A stretch of DNA of 41,064 bases from Candidatus Helarchaeota archaeon (GTDB lineage: Archaea; Asgardarchaeota; Lokiarchaeia; Helarchaeales; RDOG01). The position numbers and the translations under genes are program-made. Numbering within the stretch: the stretch's first letter is position 1; each line of letters opens with the position of its first letter. The stretch is taken from the NCBI GenBank assembly GCA_029838215.1, contig JALGVI010000097.1:1-41064 (forward strand), written 5' to 3'. This document shows, piece by piece, positions 16,983-26,053 of the stretch. The notes under the pieces are model-generated. The model worked only from the letters and a program-made list of their open reading frames with translations, was not told where the DNA came from and did not search any database.

Positions 16983-18122
16983 ATGGAAAAATCCGACAAG
17001 AAACTGATCAAGAAGGAAAAGGAAATTGAGAAGTTAAAGATAAAGATCAAGGAAAGCGAACAAAAGTATAAGCGTGAGATTGACCGTAGAAAGGAGGAAA
17101 TAAAGGAGCTTGAGCAGACCATTCGTGAGCTCCGGGATGAGAAGTCCACGCTTGTAATAAATGAAGAGCAAGCCATCGTGTTGAAAGCCGAAACAAGGGG
17201 ATTAGAGCTGAAGCTTGAGGAGAAATTAACAGAGATCGAGAATTTAAGGGCAGAATTGGCGGGAAGAGACAAGCAAATTTCACGGTTGAGTGCCATCGAG
17301 ACGAGCCTTCGCGATGAGTTGAGGCAGAAAAAGGAGGAAATTGCGAAAAAGGACTCTGAGATTCGCGAGCACATTTCCGAGAAGAAAGATGCCGCACAAA
17401 ACATCAGCGATTTGGACATTGAGATCGGGCGTTTCAAGGATGAGATTTCGAAGTTGGAACAGGCAAAATCGGAGCAAAAGTCGGAGCTCGCTCGGCTGAA
17501 TGCGGTCATTGGACAAAGGGAAGAGGAAATCAAGAATTTAAACATCGTGATTGAGGAAAAGAACCGATTAATAGACAGCTTAAAAGAGCAGATCGAGACA
17601 ATCAAGAAATTAAACGATGACCTTGAAGAGGAGAAGATCAAATTGCGCGAGGGGCTTTGGGCGGCGGAAAACGGGATCATATCGAACCTGTTACCAAACC
17701 TGATCAAGGGTGATCAGCAGGCGTTGGATAAAATCAAGGAGATAATGGGGAGGATGGTCCATAATGCCATCATAGGCATTCCCGTAATCGAGTTATTGCC
17801 CGAAATTTTCTCGGACATCACCCTGAAATCCACGCAAAATCTTCGAGTCATCACCAGTATTGATTTTAACAATCCCAAGCACAAGGCGATTTTTGATGGA
17901 TATGACAAGCCCAACATCACGCTTAGAAATTACGACAAGAAAAACCTGTGGGGCGTCATCAGGGATCAAGAGGAGTTATTGGTCGCACCCGAGGACGCCT
18001 CGGGAAATCCCATTGGAATCGTGGTGAAGGATCCCTATCAGATTGAAATTTTAGGAAATGTCTTGTTGAATATTTGGGCAAAAAGTAAGCGAAATGTTTC
18101 GGAATACGATTTCAAGGCGTGA
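16983..18122 (+). CDS. Coiled-coil protein with TrmB-like C-terminal sensor domain
   Basis: Residues 1-230 are an almost uninterrupted charged heptad-repeat coiled coil, mostly Glu, Lys, Leu and Ile. The C-terminal 140 residues are globular. They contain IELLPEIFSDITLK, NLWGVIRDQEELLVAPED and PIGIVVKDPYQIEILGN, a pattern like the effector-binding domain of TrmB-type regulators (PLD-like fold). The usual TrmB winged helix is absent and the coiled coil stands in its place. This could be a signalling or structural protein sensing a small ligand. The assignment is from pattern recognition only. No membrane segment is present. Confidence 0.6.
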   Translation: MEKSDKKLIKKEKEIEKLKIKIKESEQKYKREIDRRKEEIKELEQTIRELRDEKSTLVINEEQAIVLKAETRGLELKLEEKLTEIENLRAELAGRDKQISRLSAIETSLRDELRQKKEEIAKKDSEIREHISEKKDAAQNISDLDIEIGRFKDEISKLEQAKSEQKSELARLNAVIGQREEEIKNLNIVIEEKNRLIDSLKEQIETIKKLNDDLEEEKIKLREGLWAAENGIISNLLPNLIKGDQQALDKIKEIMGRMVHNAIIGIPVIELLPEIFSDITLKSTQNLRVITSIDFNNPKHKAIFDGYDKPNITLRNYDKKNLWGVIRDQEELLVAPEDASGNPIGIVVKDPYQIEILGNVLLNIWAKSKRNVSEYDFKA

Positions 18123-18288
18123 GTGAATCTTCCCGACGTTTTCGCGGTGCTTTTTTTTTCCCTGCTTTTTGTTATCACATTTAAGATAGTCTAAAATCGA
18201 CGTTATTGCATCACTTTTATAATCTAGTTGAAAACAAGTTATGTTAAAACACGTGTTTCTTATTGTTTAAGACGTAAATTAGTGGTCC
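18123..18288. terminator. T-run and intergenic region before the hydrolase cluster
   Basis: A run of T residues near 18151-18160 after the coiled-coil gene fits an archaeal T-tract terminator. The remaining bases up to 18288 are AT-rich and probably hold the promoter of the first hydrolase. Confidence 0.4.
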
Positions 18289-19671
18289 ATGATGAAAATT
18301 TACAACAAGACAGTGTTTAAATATCTAATTTTAGTGAGTTGTTACCTTGCACTTGCTTGGGGCATCATGGCGGCGGTTTTGTACCTATTCCTTGATTTTT
18401 CTCTCATGGGGATTCTCATCGGTCTATTTTATCCGGAGGTCGCGCCTTTATTGGTATTGACTTACGTTGGACCTACCCTTGTCATCATTAGATTGCAGTT
18501 TTGGCATAAATGGAAGCGTGCCTTGATCGTCCTCGGGATTTGCGGTTTTCTCATGTTTGCGGGGTATTTTCAGTTTTTCACGGCACCGTTTCGTTTATTT
18601 GAAGCGGAGTATCAGATGACGACCACGTATCAGGCGTCGTATTTGGCGCTTGATAAGAGCAACATGTTGCCTTCGCCAGTTTCGCTTTGGAGTTCGGTGA
18701 TGGGCTTGCAGGTTGACGAGGCTCTTTACACGGTTCAGACGAATATTTTATATTATAATAATGGCGTGGACAAATTTCGCTTCGACTATTACAAGCCGTC
18801 GTGGGGATCGGGTCCATTTCCGGTCATCATCAACATCCACGGTGGTGCTTGGGCAGCGGGCGGAAAGGGAATTGCGAATACCCCCGGCTTTAGCAAGTAC
18901 ATGGCATCGAAGGGTTACGTTGTTTTCGACTTGAATTATGGAGTTTATGACCTCAGGATGATTGCGGCTCAGCTCGGGATCGGACCGTTACTTCAATCGA
19001 TTTGGGGCATTTACGGGTCGCTCCTGCCCATTTATAATGGTTCTTATACCGTGGAGGAGCAATTGGAGAACATTGGGCGGTTCACGCAGTTTCTTGACAC
19101 GTATAATGCCACGTATGAGGCGGACATGAGCAACGTGTTCGTCACGGGCAGGTCGGCTGGTGGTCATCTTGCTTACATGGTGGGACTGGGATACAAGAGT
19201 CCGTTATTTGCGGGTAATTTTTCGTCTAGCATGGTCATAAAGGGTATTTTCCCATTTTATGGGCCTACGGACATGAGCCTGATGAGGGACGGAGTTGCTC
19301 GCGGCACGCTCGGAGGAGTTCCGCCACCCATTGGACCGATTGTTGCCAACGTGATATTTGACAACTTGCTAAATGGTTCCTTGCCATTGGAACAACAATA
19401 TCAGAAATACTCTCCGGCATACTTGATTCAAACCTTGTCCGCGAGTGACATTCCGCCGATTCTCATCATCCACGGCGAAAAGGACAATCTTTGTCCATAT
19501 TTTGAGCAGTCCTGGACATTTCACAAGTTGGCGTTGCAAAAGGGCGCGAAATGCCTTTTCATCACGATTCCCGGACAAGGTCATGCATTTGACATATTTA
19601 ATTTTCAGAGTCTTGGTGGCCAGATGAGCACGTATTATATCGAGCGATTTCTTGCTCTTGAAGGAGGTTAA
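18289..19671 (+). CDS. Membrane-anchored alpha/beta hydrolase A (HSL/family IV type)
   Basis: Three hydrophobic helices fill residues 10-100, so the enzyme is membrane bound. The catalytic domain starts near residue 155. It has the HGGAW oxyanion-hole motif (184-188) and the nucleophile elbow GRSAGGH with Ser289. The remaining triad residues are Asp399 in HGEKDNLCPY and His432 in GQGHAFD. This is the layout of hormone-sensitive-lipase-like carboxylesterases. The substrate, probably a lipid or acyl ester, is inferred. It is the first of three tandem paralogues; the 157-residue membrane protein begins three bases after it. Confidence 0.85.
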   Translation: MMKIYNKTVFKYLILVSCYLALAWGIMAAVLYLFLDFSLMGILIGLFYPEVAPLLVLTYVGPTLVIIRLQFWHKWKRALIVLGICGFLMFAGYFQFFTAPFRLFEAEYQMTTTYQASYLALDKSNMLPSPVSLWSSVMGLQVDEALYTVQTNILYYNNGVDKFRFDYYKPSWGSGPFPVIINIHGGAWAAGGKGIANTPGFSKYMASKGYVVFDLNYGVYDLRMIAAQLGIGPLLQSIWGIYGSLLPIYNGSYTVEEQLENIGRFTQFLDTYNATYEADMSNVFVTGRSAGGHLAYMVGLGYKSPLFAGNFSSSMVIKGIFPFYGPTDMSLMRDGVARGTLGGVPPPIGPIVANVIFDNLLNGSLPLEQQYQKYSPAYLIQTLSASDIPPILIIHGEKDNLCPYFEQSWTFHKLALQKGAKCLFITIPGQGHAFDIFNFQSLGGQMSTYYIERFLALEGG

Positions 19672-19674
19672 AAA

Positions 19675-20148
19675 ATGGAAAAAATGAAGAATAGTTTGGA
19701 AAAAATTAGGGGTGAGCTAAAATCGAAGCGTTTTTTTAAGATCTTTGTTTTTGGCTCGGCATTTTACCTGTTGGTGACGTTATTATTTATAGGGCTCGGG
19801 TTGATGCCGAATTGGATTCTTCAAACGGTTGCGGGTATCGTGCAGTTCATTGCATTCATCGTGATGTTCGTGCAGATCTTGCTAATGTTTTGGAATTCGA
19901 ATCGTGATGATTCGCTTGGACACAAGGTTACGGGAGTTGCCTATATCAGTTTATTTGCGATGTTGATTTGCACGATTTTAATTGTCGTGGCTTCTTTCCT
20001 GAATTCGTTCTATCCCAATCCGGGTTCTAACCCTACTTATGCCCCGATGTTATCGATTTTTGCACTCGGCATTTGTTTTTCCTTTGGTATCTTTGCTTCG
20101 ATGGCTTGCTACATGGCGCTTTCAGAAGATAGTGCATGGAACTTTTAA
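19675..20148 (+). CDS. Four-helix membrane protein of the hydrolase cluster
   Basis: This 157-residue protein has a short charged N-terminus. Four clear membrane helices follow (beginning near FFKIFVFGSAFYLLV, AGIVQFIAFIVMFVQ, GVAYISLFAMLICTI and LSIFALGICFSFGIF). I recognise no family. It starts immediately after hydrolase A, with GGAGG just upstream, and precedes hydrolase B, so it is co-expressed with these enzymes. A role as membrane partner is inference. Confidence 0.75.
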   Translation: MEKMKNSLEKIRGELKSKRFFKIFVFGSAFYLLVTLLFIGLGLMPNWILQTVAGIVQFIAFIVMFVQILLMFWNSNRDDSLGHKVTGVAYISLFAMLICTILIVVASFLNSFYPNPGSNPTYAPMLSIFALGICFSFGIFASMACYMALSEDSAWNF

Positions 20149-20186
20149 CCCATTTATTTTTTTTAATGGAGGAAGGAGTTTTGAAA

Positions 20187-21551
20187 ATGGATTCGAAAAA
20201 GCTACTTAAATTCGGGATCTTGGGCGTTTGTTACTTGGTGATCGGCTTGAGTCTTTGGGTTACCATCACGTATTTGTTTTTTGATTGCACGTTTCTTGGA
20301 TTCGCGTTTTCGGCGGGTTATCCAGCTGTCGGTCCTGTCGTGCTGTTTTTATCCGTGATTTCGGCACTCATAATCATTCGTTTTCAGTTCACGAGGAAGT
20401 GGAAGCTTGCCTTGATATTTGTTGGAATCAGCGGGTTTCTCTTATTTTCGGCATGTATTCCTTACATGGCTTTGCCGTATCGAATTGCGGAAGCCGAGTC
20501 CCAGATGATTGCCACGTATGGGCAGGATTATCTTTCATTGTCAACTGCAAACATGAGGCCGATGCCTTATTCCCTGCAAGATGCTTTTTACGGGATGTCA
20601 ATTGATGACTCCTTGTATTCGGTTCAGTCGGGCATTCTTTACAGGGATAACGGGCTGGATCAATTTCACTTCGATTACTACAAGCCGACGTGGGGTTCGG
20701 GTCCGTACCCAGTCATAATCAACCTACACGGAGGAGCCTGGGTATTGGGCGGACCGGGGTTTGAGAATGTCATTCCTTTTAGCAAGTACATGGCATCTAG
20801 AGGATATGTTGTTTTTGATCTGGAATATGGCGTTTACGACATCTCGAACATCAGCCGCGAGATCGGCGGTGGTGAGCTCGGCACCTTGTTGCAGTCGGTG
20901 ACGGGGATCTTCACGCCGTATTACAACCACTCTTATACCATAGACGAGCAGGTCGCCAATATCGGATATTTCACGAAGTTTCTTGCGCAATATAATGCGA
21001 CATACGAAGCCGATTTGAACAACGTGTTCGTGATGGGACGGAGTGCGGGCGGCCACATGACATCGGTCGTGACCTGTGGATACAAGAATGCGCAGTTTGC
21101 CGGAGTTTTTTCATCGAACATTACCATTCGGGGTGGTCTTTGGATTTACCCGCCAACGGACATGTCCTTGATGAAGTCCGCCTTGATCAGGGGAAACCTG
21201 CTTGCCTTGCCGCCTCCATATAATTACATGTTGGCGAGCGCCATTGACGTGGTCCTGAACATCTCAAATGCACCCAACAATTATGACAAGTATTCGGCAT
21301 CGAAGCTCATCGAAAGCACGCCCGTTGGCGACATTCCGCCGATAATGATAATACACGGAGAGAAAGACAACTTGGTGCCGTATGTCGAGCAGGCCCTGCT
21401 GTTCAAGCAGCGTGCCACTGCGTTAAACCTGAAGTGTATCTTGATAACGATCCCTGGCGCTGGGCATGGTTTTGATTTTATTTTTCCCAGTCCGGGAGGG
21501 CAGATTAGTGCTTATTATGCGGAGCGGTTTTTTGCTTTAGAAAGAACATGA
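20187..21551 (+). CDS. Membrane-anchored alpha/beta hydrolase B
   Basis: This is a close paralogue of hydrolase A with the same plan: three N-terminal membrane helices, then HGGAW, GRSAGGH, HGEKDNLVPY and GAGHGFD. All catalytic positions (Ser, Asp, His) are intact. I choose ATG 20187 because GGAGGAAGGAG lies directly upstream at the right distance. The frame is open from 20136 but would overlap the previous gene. It likely hydrolyses the same class of ester, and gene duplication in place is the simplest origin. Confidence 0.86.
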   Translation: MDSKKLLKFGILGVCYLVIGLSLWVTITYLFFDCTFLGFAFSAGYPAVGPVVLFLSVISALIIIRFQFTRKWKLALIFVGISGFLLFSACIPYMALPYRIAEAESQMIATYGQDYLSLSTANMRPMPYSLQDAFYGMSIDDSLYSVQSGILYRDNGLDQFHFDYYKPTWGSGPYPVIINLHGGAWVLGGPGFENVIPFSKYMASRGYVVFDLEYGVYDISNISREIGGGELGTLLQSVTGIFTPYYNHSYTIDEQVANIGYFTKFLAQYNATYEADLNNVFVMGRSAGGHMTSVVTCGYKNAQFAGVFSSNITIRGGLWIYPPTDMSLMKSALIRGNLLALPPPYNYMLASAIDVVLNISNAPNNYDKYSASKLIESTPVGDIPPIMIIHGEKDNLVPYVEQALLFKQRATALNLKCILITIPGAGHGFDFIFPSPGGQISAYYAERFFALERT

Positions 21552-21569
21552 ATGCGGAGGAAGTGATGG

Positions 21570-22908
21570 ATGAATTATCAAAAACTAGTGCGATATCTGG
21601 CGGTGCTTGCCAGTGGTCTTGTCCTTGTGGTGGCACTCGTCATTACCGTGATATACTTCTTTTTTGAATACACGCTTTTAGGCATAGTCATAGGGATGAT
21701 TTATCCCGATGTTGCGCCGATGCTCGTGCTGCTTTACATCGTGCCAACGTTAATCATCATTCGGCTTCTGTTCTGGAATAAATGGAAACATGCCTTGATT
21801 GTCTTGGGAATTTGTGGCTTTCTTCTCGTTGGAGCATATCTACCTTATTTCACGTATTCAGCTCGGCTGGCTGACGTGGAGCTTCAAATGATTTCTACAT
21901 ATCAGGCGGATTACCTGACTTTAGGCACGACATCAATGCGTCCAGTTCAATTTTCGACTTGGGATGCTTTATTTGGGATTTCGATTGATGATTCGCTTTA
22001 TAGCATTCAAACCGACATTGTTTATCTGGACAATGGACAGGACAAGTTGAAGTTTGATTTCTATAAACCGACGTGGGGTTCGGGTCCGTATCCTGCGATC
22101 ATCACGGTCCACGGTGGTGCGTGGGTTCTTGGCAACAAGGGGATCGGGAACGGAGTTAATTTTAACAAGTACATGGCATCGAAGGGTTACGTTGTTTTCG
22201 ACATCCAGTACGGCTTGTATGACATCATCCAAGCTGCACGGGCTTGTATGACATCATCCAAGCTGCACGGGAAGTTGGAATGAGTTCTTTAATTCCCTTC
22301 CTGCAATCTCAGTTCGGGGGCGGAGCGGCTTCAGGAAATACATTGTTTCCCGATTATAATAAATCCTATACCATCGAGGAGCAGGTCGAGAACATCGGCA
22401 ATTTCACGCATTACTTGGATGAGCATAATGCCACGTATGATGCGGACTTGAACAACATCTTCATTTGCGGAAGGAGTGCAGGAGGGCATTTGGCATCAGT
22501 CGTTGCAACAGGTTACAAGAACGCGTTGCAAACATGAGAACCATGCAGCTTGCGGTTTACCAACAACGGCTATTAGGATTGCCACACCCGTATAACCTGT
22601 ACATAGCTCACGCCTTCGATTATCTCGTGAGCAATGACTTTGACAGGTTCTCATCTTCGTATCTCATTCAGAGCACGGCACCGGGCGACATTCCCGACCT
22701 ATTGATCTTGCATGGTGAAAAAGACGGCATCGTGCCGTATGTTGAACAGGGTCTCGGACTGCACTTACTTGCTCAAAGTCGCGGTGTCAAGTCCGTGTTG
22801 GTTACGATTCCGGGTGCAGGTCATGGATTTGACTTGATATTTCAAAGTCATGGTGGGCAGGTTAGTCTTTATTATGCTGAGCGTTTCCTTTCCTTGACCA
22901 GAAGCTAA
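21570..22908 (+). pseudogene. Membrane-anchored alpha/beta hydrolase C, broken
   Basis: This third paralogue begins normally: ATG 21570, three membrane helices and VHGGAWVLGN. At 22212-22269 a 29-base segment is duplicated in tandem, which shifts the frame. The coding sequence resumes in another frame (YDIIQAAREVGMSSLIPF), still with GRSAGGH. Near 22525-22535 the alignment to hydrolase B loses roughly 65-80 bases (the FAGVFSSN ... PPTD part) and the frame breaks again. The last part (LLGLPHPYNLY ... HGEKDGIVPY ... GAGHGFD) is intact in sequence. No single frame encodes a functional enzyme, so it is a recent pseudogene or a misassembled copy. Confidence 0.85.
22212..22269 (+). repeat. Tandem 29-bp duplication in hydrolase C
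   Basis: Two identical 29-base units lie at 22212-22240 and 22241-22269, each starting GGCTTGTATGACATCATCC. Hydrolases A and B have a single equivalent. Since 29 is not a multiple of three, the duplication causes the first frame break. Confidence 0.9.
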
Positions 22909-22929
22909 CAGGGCCAAATACCCTTTCAA

Positions 22930-22965
22930 TTTTTTTTTCCTTTAATTTTGAGAAATACTTAAAAG
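22930..22965 (+). promoter_or_regulatory. T-tract terminator and TATA box before the phosphoribosyltransferase
   Basis: Nine T residues (22930-22938) follow the hydrolase cluster and fit an archaeal terminator. ATACTTAAAAG (22955-22965) just downstream resembles a TATA box for the phosphoribosyltransferase at 23031. Confidence 0.45.
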
Positions 22966-23030
22966 AAAAATAGATGGTAAGGAAGATGAGTTAATGTTAA
23001 ACAGAGTTTTCATTTAGTTGGTGCATTTTC

Positions 23031-23618
23031 GTGAAGTATTTGCATTTTACACACCAAGACATCCACGTGCAATGTCATGAGTTGGCAATGAAGGTGAAAA
23101 AGGATGGTTTTTACCCTGACGTGATCGTTGCGGTTGCAAGAGGGGGTTTTCCTGTTGCCAGATTGCTTGCGGATTTCCTGCGCGTGGTAGAATTACAGAG
23201 CGTTCAAATTGAGTTATACAAGAATATTTCGAAAATGTTGGATTCTCCCAACATCATCGCTTTAAACCTCCAGAATCTCGAAGGGCGCAAGGTATTGGTG
23301 TGTGATGACATCGTGGACACGGGAACGACGATCAAGCTCGTGATCGATCATCTCAAGCAGATCGAGAACGTGGATTATAAAATCGTGACCTTGCACGTCA
23401 AGGAATCGGCGGATTTCGAGCCGGATTATTTTCATTCCAAAGTTACGGAGTGGGTCATTTATCCTTGGGAATTGCATGAAACGATAAGCGTGTTTCTTGA
23501 AGAAGGCATGAAGCAATCGAAATCGACGAAGCAGGTACTTGAAGAGTTGCGACAGATCGGCTTGGAGCCCGACTTTCTTAAGAATTACGAAACATGGATG
23601 AAAGAAACTCCTGAATGA
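23031..23618 (+). CDS. Phosphoribosyltransferase (type I PRTase)
   Basis: The PRPP-binding loop VLVCDDIVDTGTTIKLVI is unmistakable, and DVIVAVARGGFPVARLLAD forms the first strand and PPi loop of the type I fold. Such archaeal enzymes join PRPP to a purine base (hypoxanthine, guanine or xanthine). The exact base is not readable here. The protein has 195 residues with a helical C-terminal extension. The start is GTG 23031. Its last 41 bases overlap the 3' end of the convergent methyltransferase gene. Confidence 0.88.
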   Translation: MKYLHFTHQDIHVQCHELAMKVKKDGFYPDVIVAVARGGFPVARLLADFLRVVELQSVQIELYKNISKMLDSPNIIALNLQNLEGRKVLVCDDIVDTGTTIKLVIDHLKQIENVDYKIVTLHVKESADFEPDYFHSKVTEWVIYPWELHETISVFLEEGMKQSKSTKQVLEELRQIGLEPDFLKNYETWMKETPE

Positions 23619-26049
23619 TTTGCACTTGCCTTAGATTTAGGATTTTTTCTTTAGCTTCGTTCATTGCGTGGTCAAAAAGAATGCGTTCTTTTGCATCAAG
23701 GATTAGCGTGAGGTTGATGTTTTCATCGTTCATTTTAAATTCTTGAAAGATATCATTCAGACCAGTCATGAATGCGGGTCGGTATTTAGCGGGCTCGAGC
23801 AATCTTTGGAAATATAATTCATAGATTAGCGGGTCGAGTATTTCCCTGTCGAAGAAGTTGAACAGGTCCGTCTCTTCGATTTCTTTTAGGAAGATTAGAA
23901 TTTTCACGACCAGAACGATGACTTTTCGTTCGAACGGCGTTGGTTTTGGGATTGGAAACTGGTTGAGGTGCGAGATCTTGATTTCTGCATAAATTTGCTT
24001 TCCCCTCGGATGGATCAGGTGAAAGAAAAAAGTCATTAACGTGGAATTGATCACGCCCAAGAGATATTCAAGAGACCATATTTTATCTTTTAACGTGCAT
24101 GTGAAAAGGTTATTGCTCACGTAGAACGAGTTCCGGTCCAGAGCGGCTTTGATTTGGTATCCCGTGCGGCAGATTAATAGTTTCGGCATTTCAAAATATT
24201 CGGGTTTTCCGAATCCCGCATATTCGCCGCGTGTTTTGTCGACCAATGCGGGGTCGTAACGCACGTATCGTCCTTGCCAGGTAATGTGGTATCGTTGCAC
24301 TTCGCCGCGCCCGAATATGAGCGGTCTTGCGTGAGGAACCGATGAATCAGTCGTGAAGATCTTGTTTCTCACGTTTCCGGAGTGTATTCCTTCGTGGCAG
24401 GAGAGGATTTCCTTGAGTGGCATCCCGCGATTCTGGATGTTCTTGAGTGTTCGCCATCGTTCGAGAGTCAGGTCTAAATTGAACTTATAATCGGGCATTT
24501 CGTGAAAGAGGTTTTGGGGAACTCTGGATGCATGGATGGTGAGATCGGGAAGTTGACGCACGAGGAGCATTTCGTGAAAATCCCTTTTAATTTCGTCCTG
24601 TTCACGTTGTCCCGTGAAGACCGCGGCGTACATTATGACTTGGTCGAATTTCAAGCCAACATGTTCCAGGGATAGAATGCGGAAGTGGGACAGGAGAAAG
24701 TAGCGAGTTTTAGGGTAATTTTTATGGAGCAATATGTCGGGGACTAAGAATGAGAGCACGCCATCGTCAGTCAGTAGAAAGGTGCTTCTCACGAGAAAAA
24801 GGAAGAAAAGATCCATTCGTGTTTCTCTCAGGTATAGATTTCTATAAATAACCTTCTCGATTTCCGAGAAGTGAGATCCCCATGGTGGGTTTCCGAGTAT
24901 GATCTTGAATCCCCAGCCCCTGTTAAACGGCTTCGGGAATGCCTTGATCCAGTGCAGGATTTTTTGTTTCGTCATGAATTGCTTGATTTCCCGTTCTTGA
25001 AGGTATTCGGAATTTTTTTCAAGCATGTCATGCAAGTACGTGCCGAATTCGGTTCCCTTGAAAAACGGTTCACGGTGAGCGTCCCTGAAATCATAACCGA
25101 GCAGGCTATTTCCCGCCATTAATGAGTTTAACTTTGGAAACAGCCGGATGTCTTCGACCTTGTTGATGTATCGCAATAATGATACCCATATCCGCAGCTT
25201 GCAATTTTCAACTGTGCATTCATCGAGTTCAACGCCGAAGATGTTTTTATCATAGATTTCTGATGCCAGTTGAAGGTCCTGCTTCGGTTGCACGGCCTGA
25301 CTCGAATCGTTGAAAAGGATCTTTTTAGTCAGGTCAAATAAGAAATCGTGGGCAGAGACGAGAAATTCGCCTGAACCGGCAGAGGGATCCAGTATTGTCA
25401 ATTCGGAGATGAGTTGATAAATGCGGTCTTTCTTTGCGGGATCTTCTCTTAAATTCGGGAACGATTCGAGTGAGATATCCGGTTTTTCTTCTGCGGGAAA
25501 TAACTTTTTGAGTAGATATTTTTCAATTGCCGAAGATGCGATTTTATTTACCAATTTTGGGGGGGTATAATAAACGCCTCTTTGTTTTCTATCTGAAGAA
25601 CCAAGTGCAATTTCCCCAAGAGTTCGGGGTGAGATCACGCCTTGTTCGTTTGAATCATCGAAAGACCATTGAATGGAATCGAGCGTGTTGTAAATCGCCG
25701 TGATGATTTGATTTGGAATCTCGGGTTGTTTGGGAGCATCAGGGTTAGCCGATCTAAAAAAACGGAATGAATCAGCGGGATCATCTACGGCGGGGTCCAG
25801 CGTTTTCATCACTTCATCATGAAAGTCATGGCTTGCAGGCGTGCTTGATTTCAATTTTTCCATCATTTCTTCTTTTTTTCGAATGGATACTTGCAAAAAA
25901 TAATGGAAGATGAATTGATTTAGGATTTTTTGAGCTTCAAGATTCCGTTTAGCATCATCGGGGATGAAGTGGAGCATGGAATATATGGTTTCACGATATT
26001 TCTTCATCAGGTCAATAAATTTTTGTTGTTCTTCGGAACGATGAGCCAT
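23578..26049 (-). CDS. Adenine-specific DNA methyltransferase 1 (Eco57I/TaqI-type)
   Basis: This is an N6-adenine methyltransferase. The N-terminal helical segment ends in RKQRGVYYTPPKLVNKIAS. SAM motif I follows as TILDPSAGSGEFLVSAHDF, and the catalytic motif IV is ILGNPPWGSHF (N-P-P-W). The C-terminal part (LLICRTGYQIKAALDRNSFYV ... LLGVINSTLMTFFF) looks like a TaqI-type target recognition domain. At 823 residues it has the size of type IIG enzymes. I see no PD-(D/E)XK motif, so it may be modification only. It is the last gene of a three-methyltransferase operon, with ribosome site AAAGGATG before the ATG. Confidence 0.88.
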   Translation of the reverse strand: MAHRSEEQQKFIDLMKKYRETIYSMLHFIPDDAKRNLEAQKILNQFIFHYFLQVSIRKKEEMMEKLKSSTPASHDFHDEVMKTLDPAVDDPADSFRFFRSANPDAPKQPEIPNQIITAIYNTLDSIQWSFDDSNEQGVISPRTLGEIALGSSDRKQRGVYYTPPKLVNKIASSAIEKYLLKKLFPAEEKPDISLESFPNLREDPAKKDRIYQLISELTILDPSAGSGEFLVSAHDFLFDLTKKILFNDSSQAVQPKQDLQLASEIYDKNIFGVELDECTVENCKLRIWVSLLRYINKVEDIRLFPKLNSLMAGNSLLGYDFRDAHREPFFKGTEFGTYLHDMLEKNSEYLQEREIKQFMTKQKILHWIKAFPKPFNRGWGFKIILGNPPWGSHFSEIEKVIYRNLYLRETRMDLFFLFLVRSTFLLTDDGVLSFLVPDILLHKNYPKTRYFLLSHFRILSLEHVGLKFDQVIMYAAVFTGQREQDEIKRDFHEMLLVRQLPDLTIHASRVPQNLFHEMPDYKFNLDLTLERWRTLKNIQNRGMPLKEILSCHEGIHSGNVRNKIFTTDSSVPHARPLIFGRGEVQRYHITWQGRYVRYDPALVDKTRGEYAGFGKPEYFEMPKLLICRTGYQIKAALDRNSFYVSNNLFTCTLKDKIWSLEYLLGVINSTLMTFFFHLIHPRGKQIYAEIKISHLNQFPIPKPTPFERKVIVLVVKILIFLKEIEETDLFNFFDREILDPLIYELYFQRLLEPAKYRPAFMTGLNDIFQEFKMNDENINLTLILDAKERILFDHAMNEAKEKILNLRQVQIIQEFLSSMFRNS

Positions 26050-26053
26050 GAAA

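Noticed and set aside
23578..26049. Reading methyltransferase 1 as a complete type IIG restriction-modification enzyme
   Set aside because: The size fits, but no PD-(D/E)XK or other nuclease motif could be seen in the N-terminal part.
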